This document shows positions 48,206-60,000 of a stretch of DNA of 64,000 bases, piece by piece. Position 1 is the first letter of the stretch, and every line of letters begins with the position of its first letter. Source of the stretch: Mercenaria mercenaria (lineage: Eukaryota > Mollusca > Bivalvia > Venerida > Veneridae); assembly GCF_021730395.1 (NCBI RefSeq), contig NC_069371.1, positions 72,074,001-72,138,000 on the forward strand. The letters run 5' to 3'. A program made the position numbers and the translations under genes. The notes beneath the pieces are model-generated. The model saw nothing but the letters and a program-made list of their open reading frames with translations, made no database searches and had not been told where the DNA came from.

Positions 48206-48549
48206 ATATATCACACAATTACTAGTAAGATTTATATATAAAAAAAAACTGGTAAAAACAAATGCAGTCATTCCAATAATGGTTCTTACTGTACAAAAAA
48301 TGATGGTTTATTAATAATGAATTTTTTAAAATGGTCTCATTATAATTAATTTTTAAAAAGTGCTGAATGCTCACTGTTTGATCTACAAAATTTGTAACAG
48401 GGTTACTACCACAAAGCTCTTTAAAATGGTATATTTCTAATATTTAAAGAAAAATCAAACTAAAACTTTGTGATGCAAGATATAAGTCTAACTGTAGGCT
48501 CTTACATATCAAATGAACAAGCACTGTGGACAATTGAATAAGAACCGAT

Positions 48550-48788
48550 TTGAGGTGCGCCATGAGAAAACCAACACAGAGGCTTTGTGACCAGCATGGA
48601 TCCAGACCAGCCTGCGCACCTGCACAGTCTGGTCAGGATCCATGCTGTTTACTAACATTTTCTCTAGTTGCAATAGGCTTTGAAGGCAAACAGCATGGAT
48701 CCTGACCAGACTGTGCAGATACGCAGGCTGGTCTGGATTCATGCTGGTCGCAAAGCCACCATGTTGGGTTTCTCATGACGTGGCTCAT
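48550..48788. mobile_element. long-palindrome MITE, copy 3 (fullest)
   Basis: Both arms are near complete: CATGAGAAAACCAACA, GACCAGCATGGATCCAGACC, CAGTCTGGTCAGGATCCATG and their inverses, around the centre TCTCTAGTTGCAATAGGCTT. Confidence 0.85.
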
Positions 48789-50377
48789 TTTATTTTCATA
48801 AATGTATAATTCAATAAACTGTTAATTTCAATAAGACACTATTATGCAAATTCTTTCCTCTAGATGGTATTCCTGCCTTTAAAAAAGTATTTTAGGCCTT
48901 AACAAAATGATATCAAACACCTGAGTTTATAACATAATTATAAAGTTCTTGAAGTTGCTGTTTCATGAAGTATTGTCCCTTCTGATAAAGTACATGCTGT
49001 ATATTATAAGCTAATGGAAACCCTGTATGTTTTGTCCTAAACCATAGCATTAAAATAGCCAGGTTATTCAAATGCCTGGTCCAACATTAATCTAAATAAA
49101 TGATGTTTATTTTTCAAAACAATAACATTTTTCTTAATTCTCATTATTTTTTTTTTATAAAGTCTAAAGATGCTCTTAATTTCATATAGACGATTTTTAC
49201 AAATCTGTGAATATAACAAAAATAAAATATTTCGGGCAAACTGTGGCGAACGACCAATACTAAGAAATATAGCTCACATTCATAATCTCATTTGTTTATC
49301 AAATTTGTGCAGCACATTGTAAACTCACTTTGTGTCTTTAAAAAAGGATTAGAAGTCTGTACAATATTTGTCATTCTTTTCACTACTTTTGTTTGTTTGT
49401 TTGACTTCTACATCCCACTGAAAAAATCACAGGTCTTATGGGGACTGTCAAAGATGGAGAGACCCCCAGTGACCTATTCTGCATTATTTCTGACCTGATC
49501 AGACACCTGGGTAAAATCAGAGAACTTCTGTAACCTTGCTGGATGGTTTCCTCAAATTAATGAGAATCTACACACCACAGAAGATTTCCAGTCCACAGCA
49601 GAGACCAGTCAAAGGTAAGCAATTCAAAGTCATTAAAGGCCTAGATTTTGGCAGTGGGCCAAGGGATTTCTATCTTCACCAGCACAGTTGGGGGCTAATG
49701 ACCATCACAGTATGGTTCCAATAAAAAAGGGTCATTGTTTATTGGAGAGTCAGTCTACCTTACAAGTGTATCAATTAGTAAGAAGGGGAAACAATGTAAT
49801 TTATTTTAAATTAATGAATAAATGATAACTTTTTAAGTTATACTTTTTTTTTGGATTTCTGTGTAAAGAAAAATATTTGTTGATCAAACACAATAATAAA
49901 ATAATCAGAAACTTATTTTCCTAATAATGAAATAATGAGAAACTTACTTAAACCAACTTGGCCATGACAATCCTCTCTGATTGCTTGCTTTCAGATGTGC
50001 CTAACAGTGTATTACAAAACTGAATATTGAGTGTAAATGATCCTGCAGATGGTAAATGGCATAAACTATGAGAAAAAAATGTGACAATGTGACAAAATAT
50101 CAAAGCTCTCGAGTACAATATCCAGGATGGTAAATGACCCTTATTTGTTCTAGACGCATAAAAGCTACAGTAAAACAATTTACTACAATTTAATCTAGAC
50201 ATACACAACAATTATGGTAACTCTTACCCAAGCTTGTAAAAGATGTAATGACTCGAAATATTCGACACATCGTCTGAGCAATCAGTATGTTCCGCAAATG
50301 TCAATTAATGGTACATGTTTATTATACAAGTATTGCATTTTAACATGGTAGATATGAATATTGACTGGCCTGGCTAA
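48789..50377. other. gene-free intergenic stretch
   Basis: AT-rich DNA. The part around 49290-49620 (TTTGTTTGTTTGACTTCTAC, TCCCACTGAAAAAATCACAG) looks like a degraded interspersed repeat, but its family is not clear. Confidence 0.4.
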
Positions 50378-50608
50378 AATGGTATCAATCAAAGGTCTGG
50401 AGAAATGGTATCATTAAAGTGTCTTGACAAAATGATACTGACTATGAGTCTGGAAAAAGTGCTATTGATTAAGCGTCTGGAAAAAATGTTATTGACCAAT
50501 GGTCTAATGAATATGCAATCATTTCTAAGTCTTAAAAGTATCTGTCAGAAAAAAATGTTACCGTATTGATCAAGGGTCTAGGAAAATGTTATTGATCAAG
50601 GGTGTAGC
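50378..50608. repeat. degenerate minisatellite, about 30-35 bp unit
   Basis: Seven or so diverged copies of a unit like GTCTGGAAAAAATGTTATTG plus ATCAAGG. Confidence 0.65.
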
Positions 50609-50765
50609 CCGAAGTTGACACTTCTTTTCTCAAGTTTGAACATCCTCATAACAACTAAACATAAAAGAGAGAAAAACAATTCTATTATTAGACGCAAAAA
50701 CTTGTGCAAAAGATTTGTTTATTCCAAACATATGCAGTAGTTGGTAAATGTCATGGTCTGTAATA

Positions 50766-50851
50766 AAACAAACATTGTTATAACATCACAATGTTATGAC
50801 ATCACTATTTTATAACATCAAGATGTCATGACATCACAATGTTATGACATT
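50766..50851. repeat. short tandem repeat of ATGTTATGACATCAC type
   Basis: Four to five diverged units of about 18 bp; each unit is itself partly palindromic (CATCACAATGTTATGACATC). Confidence 0.65.
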
Positions 50852-51627
50852 GCTGGAGGCCATTATGTCTTTTTGTTTCCTCCACATCACCCATTTTAAT
50901 TGCAGAAACTCACAAAATGTAAAATGCTGTAAGGGTTTAAGGTATCACAAGACTAAAACATGGAAGACAATGCATATACACATAAAGCTCACAATAACGG
51001 AAGAATGTGTGTATTAATCTCCTAGAAATGACATAGTTAAAACAATACAAGTACTGGCTCATCTCCTTCATGATATATTGGAAAGTGTTTAAAAATTTAA
51101 GCACGATTATAAAATGTTAATTTTCCTTGCCTTTTTTTCTAGAAAATTTCTAATGCTTTCATTTTCTCATACACTAGTTTTCTATAAATAGACAACTCTT
51201 CCATAAATAGAATCTTATTCTCCAAGAATTTAAGTTTCTAATTTTCTATTAATAGAATCTCACACAACTTAAGTTTTCATAGAAGAATGCATGATCACAC
51301 AGGAATAGCGGAGTTTCATTACAGGTCCAATACCTTAAACTGTACATTATGAATCACAACATAATTTAGAATGGCTGAAAAAATGAACAACAAATACACA
51401 AATTGATATGTACTACATGTAACAACATTTAGATGAATTTTTTCTTCAAAATTTGCAAATATTACACTAAAATAACAAATTACTAGTACAACATCTTTTA
51501 TTTCTATTAACAAATTACAAACACATAAAAATAAGATTTACAGGATTAAGTTTTGATTCACTCCCATATATTTCTAACCTTTTTTGTCATTTATCCTCTA
51601 GTTTCTCTAAATTATAAATTCAAAAAA

Positions 51628-51653
51628 GTGTGTGTGTGTGTGTGTGTTTGTGC
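51628..51653. repeat. TG microsatellite
   Basis: Run of TG with minor interruptions. Confidence 0.85.
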
Positions 51654-51689
51654 GTGTTTTATAAGCTTCTCTGGTTCTTTAGCAAGCAA

Positions 51690-52275
51690 AATGTAACAGT
51701 AAGACACCCATACAGGGGACTCTTATCCAAATGTTACATTTAGTACTTTCAGTTGGAGCTGCAGGAGCTCAAACTTACAACCCCTGGTTTTGCAGGCAGA
51801 CAGCTTAACAATTGGACAAGTTCTTCAGCTCTGAATTTGAAAAAATATTAATACCCCTTTTAAATACAATTGGCATTTTCTCTAAATCTAAGAGCTCATA
51901 ACTCTGCAATTTCTCAACTGACCCTAAAAAATTATGTCACACACACATTTACGCTTTATGTATGAAATTTATCTGGAATCAATTTAAAACTAATGACTAC
52001 ATAAAACAGCACAAATTTAAGATGACTCAAATATACACATTGTGCATCCTTTAACTTCATTTGGTGGGTAAAAAAAGTGCAAAATAATATCAATTTTAAA
52101 GTACACCAAGTCTTATGAAGTTTTCAGATGAAATTAAAATTCTAAACACATTTTCCTGTAAAAACAGTTCTTAAAATGACATCCCCATAACATAAGAAAT
52201 ATTCAAAATTTAAAAAGATCCTAAGGTTCTATAGCCATTTATGGAGGAAAACCATACCTGAATCATAAACATAAT
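51690..52275. other. intergenic stretch, possible SINE remnant
   Basis: A block near 51696-51840 with AGCTCAAACTTACAACCCC and GCAGGCAGACAGCTTAACAA on the plus strand could be the reverse of a tRNA-like head, but it is too diverged to place. Confidence 0.35.
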
Positions 52276-52492
52276 ATGAGCCGCACCATGAGAAAACCAA
52301 CATAGTGGCTTTGCGACCAGCATCCATGCTGTTCGCTATCAATACCTATAGCAATTAGAGAAACTGTTAGCGAACAGCATGGATCCTGACCAGACTGCGC
52401 GGATCCAGACCAGCCTAGGCATCCGCTCAGTCTGGTCAGGATCCATGCTGGTCGCAAAGCCACTATGTTGGTTTTCCCATGGCGTGGCTCAT
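52276..52492. mobile_element. long-palindrome MITE, copy 4
   Basis: GAGCCGCACCATGAGAAAAC at left, GGTTTTCCCATGGCGTGGCT at right, with GCATGGATCCTGACCAGACT and its inverse inside. Confidence 0.85.
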
Positions 52493-52848
52493 TTCATTTT
52501 GTGCTCATTATCTATAAAATTGTGGAAAACTGCCAATGCTGTGAAAATCTTAATTTTTACAACATTATATGCTTCAAAATGTTTGAATTTCAGCAAGTAA
52601 GTACTGACAATTTTTCAATTATCCCTGATAAAACAGCAGAAATAATGAGAACCGAGAGTATTGATGTAACACATTTCATTTCAATAGGACAACTTTATAC
52701 TGATAAAACTCTTCACATTGTGCAATGAAACAGATAGGTGGCAAAAAAAAAATCCCTGAATTTCTTGTGGAGCCTTTTGTTAATATACTTTTCCCATTAT
52801 GCTTACCAGATAAGTTAATATTGGTAACCATGTTATTGTTTCTAAATG

Positions 52849-53059
52849 TACTGCGAAATCATTTTTATTCGCGTGGGACGAATTTTCGCGTTTTTCGCGC
52901 TAGGACCGATGCGCAAATTTAAGACCGCACTAATATTATTTTTCAATTTTGTTTTTTCATTTATAAATTGAAAATGTGCGAATTAAAGCCCGCGCGAAAC
53001 AGTCTTTTTTCATGTTTGCGCGAAATTTCATGCGAGCGAACTTAAATGATTTCACAGTA
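52849..53059. mobile_element. MITE with TACTGCGAAATCATT ends and a different interior
   Basis: TACTGCGAAATCATTT at left and AAATGATTTCACAGTA at right match the ends of 44964-45173, but the interior is GCGCGAAA-rich (TTTTCGCGTTTTTCGCGC; CCCGCGCGAAACAG). Confidence 0.75.
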
Positions 53060-53426
53060 CTTAATTGAAATCACGAAAAATACATGTTCATAATAAATAC
53101 ATAGAAATGATTACGGCAACTTTATATACGGGACCAAACATACAGTTGATACATGTACAAACTTATAGTCAGCCATAAAGGTTTTGTTTAAAATTTATAA
53201 GACCTTAACAAAAAGAGTAAAAACTAAGATTAAAATGTGACTACAATTCATACTTTTGACAAATTATGTTGTTCATAATAAATACATAGAAAATGATTAT
53301 GGCAACTTTATATACAGGACCAAACATACAGTCGAACTTTGTTTTCGCCGATTCAGATAATTCAAACACTTCCTTTCACTTGAACTCGTCATCCGGTTCC
53401 GGCAAAATCCCTGTACAAATAGAGGA

Positions 53427-53562
53427 TATTACATGAGTCTTTCCATATTGAAATTATTAAACGAGTTGAATAAAATAATAAAATGCGAGGCTCTGCCAAG
53501 CATTTTATCAATTTTATTCAATGAGTTTAATAAATTCAATGTGGAAAGTCACAAATGTAATA
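53427..53562. mobile_element. hairpin MITE with about 60-bp arms
   Basis: TATTACATGAGTCTTTCCAT, TTGAAATTATTAAACGAGTT and GAATAAAAT are mirrored by ATTTTATTCAATGAGTTTAA, TAAATTCAATGTGGAAAGTC and AAATGTAATA around the loop GAGGCTCTGCC. Confidence 0.8.
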
Positions 53563-53568
53563 TTCTTT

Positions 53569-53757
53569 TTATCACATGTTAGGCTTTCTTGTGGAAACAT
53601 CAAAAATCATCTTTCTTTTACTATATAAACATGACAATTTGACCGACGTTACCTATACTATAAATGACGTCGACTTCAAAGCTTTATTACACTAGTGTAT
53701 TATCATTTTTATTAAATGGCTTTATTACACTCCCATGACGTCAAACATGTGATAAAG
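53569..53757. mobile_element. short element with TTATCACATGTT inverted ends
   Basis: TTTATCACATGTTAGG at left and AACATGTGATAAAG at right. Contains the ACTAGTGTATTATCATTTTT segment shared with 30244-30353. Confidence 0.65.
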
Positions 53758-53762
53758 TGTAT

Positions 53763-54080
53763 TATTTGATGGCACGAACTGCTGATAACTAGAACCAATT
53801 TTGAAGATTCCGTCGAGTTTGGGGGAACAAAGTTCGACTGTATTTCATGCTACATCTGATAAATATATGTGTAATTGCAGCCTCCTAGTCATGTATACAT
53901 GTAACACCCTATAAAAACATGTATAAATATTACACCATAAACACAAATATAAAGCAATACCCTATACACATATACACAAAAACAACAACAAATACACATA
54001 TGAATTTATGAGACCTCCATTACATATATCTTTGGCTGTGTAACCCGATTCACATTTTAATCAATATCACACCCTGTAAT
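53763..54080. other. probable ADAR 3' UTR or flank
   Basis: Lies directly beyond the ADAR stop codon on the minus strand. The UTR end is not determinable; several TTTATT (AATAAA on the minus strand) occur further left. Confidence 0.35.
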
Positions 54081-57000
54081 TCACTGAAATCTGTCAACTT
54101 CCCTCGGCATACACACCCAGGAGCCGTAACTTTGTTCTTGAAGTCGTCTATGTAACGCCATCTTGGCCTGGTTATAGTCATCTGCCTCTAATTTGATCTG
54201 CTTGTATGAAGCGTTTACGTATGTTTTACTGTCAATTGTCTCCCTATACAAACTAAGTAGAGATTTTTTACATAATCTCGAAGGTCCTACAGTTCTATCT
54301 ACCCTGAAAAGCAGAAAATATTCCAGACATAAGTCTGAGAAAGTTGGGAATAACACACCATTAATACATTTGTACTTCAATACCATTTAATAATACATTT
54401 GCTTTACAAAAAAATTTCATGTACCATTTCATCACTGTATTTTTGACGCAATATAATGACAAAGACTTGAAACAGAGATTAGAAAAATATTTGTTTTTTT
54501 TTAAAATTTGAAAGAATTTTTCAATGGCTGATAGTGTGGATTGAAATACCTGGCTCAAGGTTAACTGTTTAAAGCCTCTTTACTATAAACAGTTACCTGA
54601 GAGATGGATATCTCCATCTGCACCTACAACCAGTGACTGATTCTTTTTCTAGAATAATCATACACTGGAGAAATAAAATTAAATGATTATTTCTCTTTTT
54701 ATACATTTTACTATTATGTTTGTTTTGGGTTCAACACCGTTTTTCAACAGTATTTCAGTCATGTAACGGCGGGTTTACTATTATGAATTTACACATGTAA
54801 GTATGTATTCAGTCATAAAATTACAGCACAACAGTCATATTACAGCCTACACAGTATGACAAGTTTTTCTAGCACTGGCAATTCTTTTTCAGGACGTAAG
54901 AAAGGTTAGAAACCCATAAAAATTATAATAATTTTTTTTTTTTTTTTTTTTTACCAACCTAATGACTCTAAATGTCTAGTTTACATATATCTAAAGGAGC
55001 TTTGAACAGGTACCTTAACACCATAAGGCTTATGGCAGTGTAATAAATCAAAATGATCTTACGTTTTTATAGTTTTGCCTATAGTTCCATCTGTAATCTC
55101 TGGCTCCTTATCACCAAATGACCAGTTGATACTCAATGGACGAGCCTTCTCTACGACCCGTGTTGTATCCTGATGTAACAAAGTCAACAGACACAGATTA
55201 AGGTAGCGCACCCATAGCGACATTTTACAATTTCAGTATTATGACATACTCTCCTACTGTTTCAGCATCCTTCGCATTTTTCATAAGAAATGGAGAATAT
55301 GTGAAATTGCAAACAGAAAATCACAAACACACCATGTCTAAATCTTATATGTGCACTGTCAAAATGGCATACAGTGTTTGTCTAAATATGCAGACTGTCA
55401 AAATGGCATACAGTGTTTGTCTAAATATACAGACTGTCAAAACGGCATACAGTGTTTGTCTAAATATACAGACTGTCAAAACGGCATACAGTGTTTGTCT
55501 AAAGTGTTTGTCTAAATATACAGACTGTCAAAATGGCCTACAGTGTTTGTCTAAATATACAGACTGTCAAAATGGCATACAGTGTTTGTCTAAATATACA
55601 GACTGTCAAAATGGCATACAGTGTTTGTCTAAATATACAGACTGTCAAAATGGCATACAGTGTTTGTCTAAATATACAGACTGTCAAAACGGCATAGTAT
55701 TACAGTGTTTGTCTAAATATACAGACTGTCAAAACGGCATACAGTGTTTGTCTAAATATACAGACTGTCAAAACGGCATACAGAAATGTCTAAATCTTAT
55801 ATGGAGAATACGAAATCGAGAAATGCTGCTTATCATTTCAGGTCAACTACCTTTTAATCTATAATGGCAGACATTAAAAACCCTTTGAGGGATTGAGAAG
55901 ATAATGTGTGGATACAAAGCTAAGTTATCTGATCTTTTATTTGAGAATCAAAGAGTGACATTGACCTGGACCAAGTAAACTGGGCCATACATGGTGGCAT
56001 AAAAGCTATTGTCACATTATTTAATTTCACGGGGCATGGCATAAAATTTCATGATTTTGGCAAAAAAATTGCTGTTTCATTATTTCATGGGGACATGAAT
56101 TTCGTGCATTTAAAATATTGAAGATACAGTAACTGGGAATTTGGTTGTAAATTGGGATTCAATTTCCTAGATTAATACATCCGAATGTGACCTTGACCTC
56201 CGATCTATTATCTAGAGTCATATGTCATTCTTCTCATATTATGACGGTAAACATTATATGTTTACTTATTTGAAAATCCATTAAAAGCTGTTACTTGTAT
56301 GTCTCCAGCTAAGAATTAGACAGCAGGATGGAAGGATAGAGAGACCTATCGAAGGACAGATGTGCTTTTCTTCAATATAATCAAGACCCATATACATGAC
56401 TGTGTACTCTGCACCTCAGAGTATAAAAAAATATGCAAAAGCTTGTAGAACACGCAATGCCCCCTTGATGCATTCAGTAACTGCACTAGGAATAAAAATT
56501 ATTAGGTCACTGTGCACTCAAATACCAAAGCATTCCCCAGTAGTAGTTATTTGGTCCAAAAAGTTCTACTGCTCTCGGTCAACCTTTGACTACTGAATCA
56601 AAAGGGGTTATCTACTGCTTATGACCAACCTCCTTATCAACTTTCATGATCCTAGGCCCAAGCATTCTTGAGGTATCATCTGGAAACCGACTGATCTACA
56701 GACTGACCAAATAACAGACAGATTGTCATCAGCAAAACAATATCCCCTCCTCCTTCAAAGGCGGGCATAATAACACATGTTGACATAACATTTCTAAAGG
56801 TAGCCAAACTAAATAAAAACTGTTCACTTCGGTCTGTACAAATGCTTATCACTCATTAAATTATTTACAAAGCTTGACTACTTTAATTCATTACCATTCA
56901 TGATCCTTCGAATGAATTTTGACACCCTACATGTAATATCAGTTTTTGAAGACATTTTACAAGAACAATATTCATGAATCATGGTTTGAATGCAAACAAA

Positions 57001-60000
57001 CTTTGTCTTACCTGACAGGAAGTGACACCTAGATCAGGATGGTTGACATGGTAACCATTAGGAAGTTGAGACTGTAATGACGTGTTTCCGTGATCTATAC
57101 GACAACACACTGCTCGTGCTAAATGACCCGCATTATAAAGATTCCCTAAAGAAAATACAAAATATTAATAATTTAAAGTTATTTCATATTTCACTAATAT
57201 TGTATTTCCGCAACTTATTATTATTATTATTATTTACCAGATTGTTTTATAGCGCTCTTTTCATCTATAAAATAAACGTTCAAAAGCACTGTACAAACTA
57301 CATATCACAGAATGATATGGACACACAATACAACACAAAAAATATATCAACAATAAAAGGTATTTAGCCTGAATCAGGTTTTACTCTACATTTTAATTGT
57401 ACTAGATATTGTAAAGAACATTTAACATTAGGAAATAATTTCCATTGCAAAAGCTTGTTTTCCAGTGCAAGGTGAGTTTCAATAGACCTTGAAGAAAAAG
57501 TGTGTTTTCAATGATCGTTTGAAAGCATCCAAGCTTTTAGCATCTCTAATGGTAGCCGGAAGAGCATTCCATAACTTCGGTGCAGCTGATGAAAAACTAC
57601 GATCACCGTACCTCACAGTTTTGCTTTTTGGAACAACTAGTTGTTTTGAGTTGTTCTTGGATCTCAAATTTCTTGCTGGCTGATACAGTTCCAGCAAGTC
57701 TTTAACATAGATCGGTGATTGGCCATGCAATGCTTTGTATCTGTGCACTAGAATCTTAAAGTCAACTCTATGAGTAACTGGTATCCAATGCAGTTCTTTT
57801 AATACCGGCGTAATGTGATCATAACGCGATATTCTCGTTATAATTCGAGCTGCAGTGTTCTGAAGACTTTGAAGTCTATTCAGCAAGACCTTCGGAACAC
57901 CATACAAGAGCGCATTGCAATAATCAAGGCGTGAAGTAACGAGTGAATTTACTAGAGATTTTGTAGCATCTGTATTTAGATATTTCCTGATGTGGCCTAT
58001 TTGACGTAGCTGTCCGTACCCTGATCTACAAACTGAGTTAATATGTTTTTCCATGCTCATTTTGGAGTCTAGAAAGGCACCAAGATTCCTTACACATTTA
58101 GATGGTTTAATGTTCTCTTCTCCAATTTTCACAGTAACCGATTCAGTATGTTTTTCGTTTTTTTGAGAGGTAAATACAATGACTTCAGTTTTATCGGCAT
58201 TGATTTTCAAAATGTTGCTGTTCATCAAAGATACGATTTCTACGAGACAGTTTTCAACACAGCGTAAAGCACCCTTTTGAGAGACCGGATTTGTTGGTTT
58301 AAAAGATAAATAAAGCTGCCCATCGTCGGCATAAAAATGATGATTTAGTCCATGTTTCTTGCATATTGTACCAACTGGTTTAGTGTAAATTGTGAAAAAT
58401 TTTGGTCCGAGAACGGTTTTAACAATTCACTATCTATGGTCACTGTTTGGTAGCGGTCGCTCAGATATGAAGTTATCCATTCAAGTGGTTTCCCTGCGAT
58501 ACCAAAGTGGTCGTGGAGGCACTGCAATAGCGTCTTGTGGTCGATAGTATCGAAAGCAGCCAAAAAGGTCAAGCATCACTAACATTGTTACATCATTTTG
58601 GTCAAGGGAGTTGAGAATGTCATTCTGAACCTTCAGTAATGCAGTCTCAGTGGAGTGAAATTTTCTGTATGCAGACTGGTGTTCTTCGTGGAGACTGTTC
58701 AAAGACAAGTGGCTTTCCAAACGAGCATCGACTACCTTTTCAAGTATTTTAGACACGTACGGTAAATTAGATACAGGTCTGTAGTTCTTCAGAACATTTG
58801 CATCTAGATCTGACTTTTTGATGAATGGTCTTATCAACAAACTTTTGAACTATTTCGGTACATATGCTTTCTCCAAAGAATAATTGATTATTTTAGTGAG
58901 AAATGGTAGCAGTTCTTCTAAGCATTCTTTCAAAAGCCATGTTGGAAGTGGATCTAGCTCACACGATTTACTTGCAGATTTTGAAATAACTTTTTTCACT
59001 TGATCCTGTGAGACTTGAGTGAATTCAACAAGTTTATCTATTTGCGTGTTCGAAATTTCCTCGGTGGTAACACCGGTTTGTAATTCTGTTTCTGACCAAA
59101 TTTTATTTCTTATTCCATCAATTTTATCGATGAAGAAATCGCTGAAAGTTTGCGCTAGTTCTTCAGGAGAGGAAGATGTTGGCAGCACGGCCTCATCGAC
59201 TCTACCAAGAAGAATCTTTGTCATTTTAAATAAAGTTTTCTGATCTCGTCCGCAGGACTCTATCTTTTCAGAATAGAAATTTACACGTGTTTGTTTCAGC
59301 AATTTATTCACAGAAGCACAGTGATTTCTGTATATCCCATGATTCACTGTCAGGTTTGTTTTTCTCCATTTGCGTTCAAGTTTTTGTTTCAAATGTTTGG
59401 CTTCATGTAGTTCTTCATTATACCATGGACAAGATGGTCTAAGCACTATTGTTTTAGTAAGCCAAGGGGCGTGCTGGTCAACGAGTGATATCAAGCTGTT
59501 GTTTAGTGATTCCATGTGCTTGTCAACATCAGAAATTAACGTGTTCGCGTCAAGAATCTCCAAAGATTTTATTTGGAGATGCAAATAACACTTTGAATAA
59601 TGTACTAATTTTTTTTTCATAAAGATTTTTCCTGCAGGACCTAAACAGACAGCTTACAGAAAACTGTCATTTACTATTTTAGCCCTATCTGACATGCAAT
59701 AGACACATCATGTCAAGACGATACCCTACCCTGTCGAATTGTACCGACATCAGCCTGAATGGTACTAGAATTATCCTTTTAATACAGAGTGCCAACAAAT
59801 TACCTGCCAGTACAAGTTTTCAAGCCTTTGTTTATGACCTAGTGAGTGCACTAAGCTAAGACCTCTGGCACTTGAAGCAAGATATCTACAACTAGGCTAT
59901 CAAAACCTAAATGACTTTATCCGAAAAAGTTGAAGACTAAAGCAGTACCAATTCTATAGAAAGAGAATTATCCTTATTCCATTCAAAAATTCAAAAACAT

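Noticed and set aside
55241-55864. 207-residue protein-coding gene
   Set aside because: The frame is made of a 39-bp minisatellite lying antisense in an ADAR intron.
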